From NCBI GenBank assembly GCA_022702705.1, contig CM040421.1, positions 62,804,197-62,868,196 of the forward strand: 64,000 nt of DNA. Direction: 5' to 3'. The DNA comes from Papilionanthe hookeriana x Papilionanthe teres. Lineage: Eukaryota; Streptophyta; Magnoliopsida; Asparagales; Orchidaceae. Under the pieces are notes generated by a model. The model was not told the origin of the DNA. It did not search any database and saw only the letters and a program-made list of their open reading frames with translations. This document shows positions 60,214 to 64,000 of the stretch, piece by piece; within the stretch, counting starts at the first letter, position 1; each line of letters opens with the position of its first letter. The translations under genes were made by a program, and so were the position numbers.

Positions 60214-60232
60214 AATGGACCCCCAAAAGCTG
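60214..60232 (-). other. polypurine tract of the right-end element
   Basis: GCTTTTGGGGGTCCATT on the minus strand immediately precedes the LTR terminus TGTTGACC. Its counterpart separates tandem LTRs at 14247-14263. Confidence 0.6.
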
Positions 60233-60780
60233 TGGTGTGTTGGGCAAGCACACTACATGTATTGGTGTTGACCGACGAGATTAACAAAACCAACACAATT
60301 GTCTGAGTCAAAACTCAAGATAAACACGACCAATGAGGAAGTTTCCGCTGATTGGGGAGATGTAACTTCAAGTCACGGGAACTCTCGCTGGGGAAGGAAA
60401 ATGGAATACCTTCATGAGAGAAGCTATGGATTTCAAGCTTTCAAACTCTGAAGGAGTTCGATCCGAATCAATTTTAAGTTGGAATTTGGATTTAAAGTTA
60501 GGATTTAGAATTTGGATTTGATTTAATTCAAAAGTTTGAGTTTGAATTATAATTTAATTTTGAGTTTTAAATTTAAATTTTATATTTCATAGGATTTACG
60601 GAAATTTCAGAACTTATAAAATTTTAAATTCAAAGATTTTAATTTTGTGGGGAAATACGTTGAGTGTAGAGGGGAAATTGGAATTTCAGTACCGATGCCA
60701 GAAGGATGAGAACTAGGACCAGTATCACTTTAAAAATAAGAATCAGAATTTCAGTACCGACCTCGTGATTTCGTGAGTGT
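60233..60780. other. 3' untranslated region of the right-end element
   Basis: No coding sequence recognised. 60470-60660 is rich in AATTTGGATTT-like words. It lies between the polypurine tract and the 89-bp repeats. Confidence 0.45.
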
Positions 60781-61184
60781 GAAAAATTTCTGGAAAGGGA
60801 AATGGAAAAATTAGGGAATTTTGGGAAATCAGACGACTAAGCTCCGTTCCTGAAATTTCATGGAAGACGGAAAAATTTCTTGGAAGGGAGATGGAAAATT
60901 AGGGAATTTTTTGGGAAATCGGACGCTAAGGTCCGTTCCTGGAATTTCATGGAAGGCGAGAAAATTTCTCGGAAGGATGATGGAAAGTTAGGGAATTTTT
61001 GGGGAAATCGGACAACTAAGATCCGTTCCTAGAATTTCATGGAGGGTGGAAAATTTCTCGGAAGGATGATGGAAAATTAGGAAATTTTAGGGGAAATCGG
61101 ACGACTAAGCTCCGTTCCCGGAATTTCATGGAAAGCGGAAAATTTCTCAGAAGGATGATGGAAAATTAGGGAATTTTGAGGAAT
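60781..61184. repeat. tandem repeat, period ~89 bp, about 4.5 copies
   Basis: Copies start with GAAAA(A)TTTC at 60781, 60870, 60960, 61049 and 61138. Each has GATGGAAAATTAGGGAATTT, then GGGAAATCGGACGACTAAG, then TCCGTTCCTGGAATTTCATG. Copies differ by scattered substitutions and one-base indels. Such arrays are known in the untranslated regions of long plant Ty3/gypsy elements. Confidence 0.9.
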
Positions 61185-61187
61185 CTT

Positions 61188-61277
61188 TAGGAGGAAAGCT
61201 CAAGGACTCACATCCGGCCCAAGGTGTCACATTAGGAGGGAAAGCTCAAGGACTCACATCCAACCTAAGAGGTGACA
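61188..61277. repeat. tandem duplication, period 45 bp, two copies
   Basis: TAGGAGGAAAGCTCAAGGAC starts at 61188 and again (with one extra G) at 61233; both continue with TCACATCC and a GGTGTCAC/GGTGACAG end. It directly follows the 89-bp array. Confidence 0.85.
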
Positions 61278-61799
61278 GAGACGGATCAGAACTTAGGTAA
61301 TGATCTCGGGATTTCAATTGAGGAAAATTGGGTAAAAATTGGTATTTGACTTTCAAAGAAAGCGATTTGGTGCAATTTGGCCAAGATGGGTAGTCATTGC
61401 ACGATTTGCATAATTTTAGGGTATTTCGAGTATGTGAGAAGTGACGCTGTGTGAAAAGTATCAAATTTCGCGTAGTACCCGCGAAAGCGAGGGATTTGAA
61501 GATGAGTGAAAAGCCTCAGGATCTTGAGAGAGAGGAAGAGCAAATATTATCATTGTTTGTTTTTAATTCATCATCATTTTTTTTATTTGTTTTGTTTCAT
61601 TATGTTTCATTTAATTTAAATTTTGATTTTAAATTTCAATTTTAGATTTCAATTTTGATTTCATTTCAATTTCATTTTCATTTGACTTAAGTTTTGGGTT
61701 CTTTTCAGTTTTAATTTCATTTTGTTTTCATTTTGTCCTTTTTTTCTGCATTATTCTTTTGTCTTTTTCATTTTAGAACCAAACACATGGTTCAACGGC
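61278..61799. other. low-complexity spacer
   Basis: 61310-61440 is AATTTGG-rich. 61550-61760 is very T-rich with repeated TTTCATTTCAATTT-like words. No gene is seen. Confidence 0.5.
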
Positions 61800-63560
61800 T
61801 TTCGACTATAGCGCTAAAAAGAAAACATTTCTGAAAAATAGAAGTCTGCATTAGTTTTGCTGAAAGTAGTACAACCGATCATATATTGACAAGCATCCAA
61901 AGGTAGATCATGTGTATAAAACTGAATAGAAGGCATATCACATCATCTGGCTGCACAAAAAGTGGCGGCACCGACTGTCATGAGCCGTTGAAAGGGGTGG
62001 TGGATTTCTGCTATCTGAGACTTCTGCGGGGACGAGCCATCATGCTAAGCTTATGCTCCGGAACAAAATTATCCTCGCGAACACTAAGAGGCACAAATCG
62101 CTCGCGTGGCAGCTGACGAAGGCTCTGCGCCCGGGATCGGGCGAGAAACGGTGCTTTATCTCCATCTATTCTTTTGAAAGTGACCGACACCCTTTTCCTT
62201 CGACTCCCCGGGATGCAGTGCTTTGCTACCCGCTCTTCCGTTTCCTTTCAACACTTCAAGACCGGGACGAAGGGTAGGGGATTTCGGTTCGTGTCATCAA
62301 AATTCTCCCGGTTCCGTCGACACCCATTTTTCTATCCAAATAAAATATCGTTTTCAATATAAAGGAGACCGTGCAGAAGGGTCTCACAAAGTCACTGTAG
62401 TCGATATGAGGCGGAATGCACTTCGTCCTCATAAACATTTATGATGCAACTGGCAGGGAATACGCGCCATGTGCGCACGTGCCACTCGACCATCCTCTTT
62501 ATCATCTTCTTTGATCTCGGCGACTCGATCCATCTCATCATGCTGCAAGATCCTCGGGGGATTGCCTTGTCAATCTATCGCGAAGTTATAACAACAGCCA
62601 CACTGAATAGTGACTCTTCCTTTCCCACATTTCCATTTTGACGGCTCTATATATGTCCTCGGCCTAAGCATTCGCTTCGCCCAATGCTCCGTAGAGCGTC
62701 AGAGCAAGACAAAATTTCTTCTTCATCCTTCCTCAAGAACGTCGCTGTATAGTTAGAGTCCTTCCAAGATATGGACAAAGCGTTTTTATGTCTTTGTAGT
62801 GTTGAATTCCCCGTTTACTACTTAATCTTTGTTGTGTTGTAGTTCAGAACTCCTTGCGGCGGCAGTGGTGGTAAGACAAACTGCGGAACGTACGGTTCTA
62901 GCTCAGAATATTCCCGGCTCCCGAATAGCATTGAGGCAAACCGCATATACTCCGAATGTGCCATATTCTTCAAGCCGTAAAAAATGACATTCCGGGCACT
63001 CGAAAAATACCCCCGACACCGCAGTTCGGGGTAAACCCGAGTTGCAAGCTTGACACTACCAAAGTTTCTTCCATCGCATTAAATGTCGGCAAGGGATCTT
63101 CTCAGCCTCCGCCGCATTTCCAAGGCGTGGTGTACCCTGCCGCCGCTTCATTTCTCGTGGATTGTAAGAATCTTCTCGAATGGGAGATAGCGCGGTGGCC
63201 AGCTCCCGAGCCCGTCTCCCTCCATCCCTTCCGCAGGCGACGCGGCGATTTACATTTCTTTTCTTTGTACATGCCAACGGCGCATCTGGAGCTCTCTCTG
63301 CTGAAGTAGATAAAATCGCCTTCTAGAGTAGTTATCATGGATGGAATCTTAGTATGTCTCATGTCGAGGAGGTGTAAGTCGACGAATCCCCCAATTCCTC
63401 TGTATCCTGACGTTTGTCCGGTCTCTCTGCGACAACTTTTCCTCCTCGACTTCATGTTTGTAGCCTTCTTTTGTGTGTTTCTTTTTCATGACACGAAGTC
63501 CAAACCGTTTATGGATGCAAACACCAACTCGTAACCCGAAACCGCCTTCACAAGTAAACA
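61800..63560. other. GC-richer unassigned block
   Basis: The composition is clearly richer in GC than the rest of the window. Overlapping open frames of 60-117 codons occur on both strands (for example 62956-63309 plus and 63102-63455 minus), with no recognisable motif and no frame clearly preferred. By position it belongs to the region between integrase and LTR of the right-end minus-strand element and may be decayed accessory ORF or untranslated sequence. Confidence 0.4.
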
Positions 63561-63833
63561 GGAGAAATGTCAGGGGGTGGTGTTGTGCAGGAATGAGAAC
63601 AAGGACAAGAATCACTTTCTTTCAAGTTTTAATAAGTTTTAAAATTTTTTTGATGCCATTATCTTATTTAATATAATTTTATAGGATTTAGATTTAAGAA
63701 TTTCAACAAGAGTATTTTATTTTGTGAGAAAATTTACTTTATTATATTTAATTTCAATTTATTACAAAATTTGGACCCAGTCACAGACACTGGTCCTATT
63801 CTACAATGGAAAGAAAATCTTTCTTTAGACTTC

Positions 63834-64000
63834 TCACGTTGCGTAGTACTTCTTGAGATATCGTCCATTTATCGGCAACATGGGTCTCTCCCTTGAGAAT
63901 CTACCAACTGGTATGATCCTCCAGAGTAAACCTTTTCTACCACGAATTGTCCTTTCAATGTCGGTTCAAATTTTCCACATATCTTACGGTGTGCGAGAAT
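63834..64000 (-). pseudogene. Ty3/gypsy integrase C-terminus (partial, runs off the window)
   Basis: From the window edge the minus strand reads KFEPTLKGQFVVEKVYSGGS, then YQLVDSQGRD, and after a frame change LPINGRYLKKYYAT and TGA at 63834-63836. The pattern 'W/KGPFVV.KVY.GGAY.L.D.....P.PINGRYLK.YY' is the C-terminal end of Ty3/gypsy integrases, with wording closest in my memory to the Tat/Ogre lineage. It fixes the orientation of the right-end element. Confidence 0.7.

Noticed and set aside
10721..60250. terminal inverted repeats of a DNA transposon between plus and minus TGTTGACC ends
   Set aside because: The shared termini are LTR ends with adjacent polypurine tracts and primer-site-like sequence; there is no transposase.
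60781..61184. CRISPR-like array
   Set aside because: The ~89 bp units are contiguous without unique spacers, in a plant retroelement.

Overview
This is repeat-dominated nuclear DNA from a flowering plant, probably a dicot. The evidence is an AT-rich background, a plant L1-type LINE with an RNase H domain, Athila-type Ty3/gypsy remains, a second Ty3/gypsy family with ~3.5 kb LTRs (Tat/Ogre-like), a tRNA-derived SINE, long (AT)n tracts, and relics of a gene resembling the plant protein family typified by Arabidopsis At1g01500. I found no convincingly intact host gene, no rRNA or tRNA gene and no CRISPR.

Layout. 1-604 is the end of a minus-oriented long LTR. From 605 a unit X (605-2232) leads into a minus-strand gene relic (copy A, 2233-2910) and its 5' flank, then a SINE (3660-3806). 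A 5.8 kb LINE (3878-9694) sits inside an (AT)n tract. Next come a truncated plus LTR (10126-10738), two full plus LTRs (10756-14246 and 14264-17747), an inverted LTR piece (17780-19710), a small coiled-coil ORF behind a TATA box (19740-20224), an Athila-type ORF3 (21072-22223) and an Athila-type LTR (23736-25444). A partial gene relic (copy C) and a short solo-LTR-like sequence fill 25445-27506.

From 27507 to 43252 almost the whole series recurs in the same order and orientation. It lacks the LINE and one long LTR, and has extra sequence at ~30480-31741. The window therefore holds a large direct segmental duplication, and the second copy preserves the pre-insertion site of the LINE. A minus-strand Athila element (43253-53988: 3' LTR, ORF3, integrase, RNase H, RT, protease, gag) abuts the second block inside its LTR. 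It is cut off in gag by a fourth partial copy (D) of the X/gene unit. 55130-58300 is unassigned AT-rich sequence. 58320-64000 is the 3' end of a minus-strand long-LTR Ty3/gypsy element: integrase C-terminus at the window edge, a 3' untranslated region with an ~89 bp tandem repeat, a polypurine tract, then the LTR.

The coding sequences belong to mobile elements or gene relics and nearly all carry stops or frameshifts. The main value of the window is as a record of events: tandem decay of a host-like gene, LTR retrotransposon nesting, a large duplication, and a LINE insertion that can be placed after that duplication. No new active system is demonstrated. The least explained items are the coiled-coil ORF with its conserved TATA box, the GCGCC-rich clusters that bracket ORF3, and the GC-richer block at 61800-63560. 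All homology statements come from reading the sequence and from memory of the families; no search was run.
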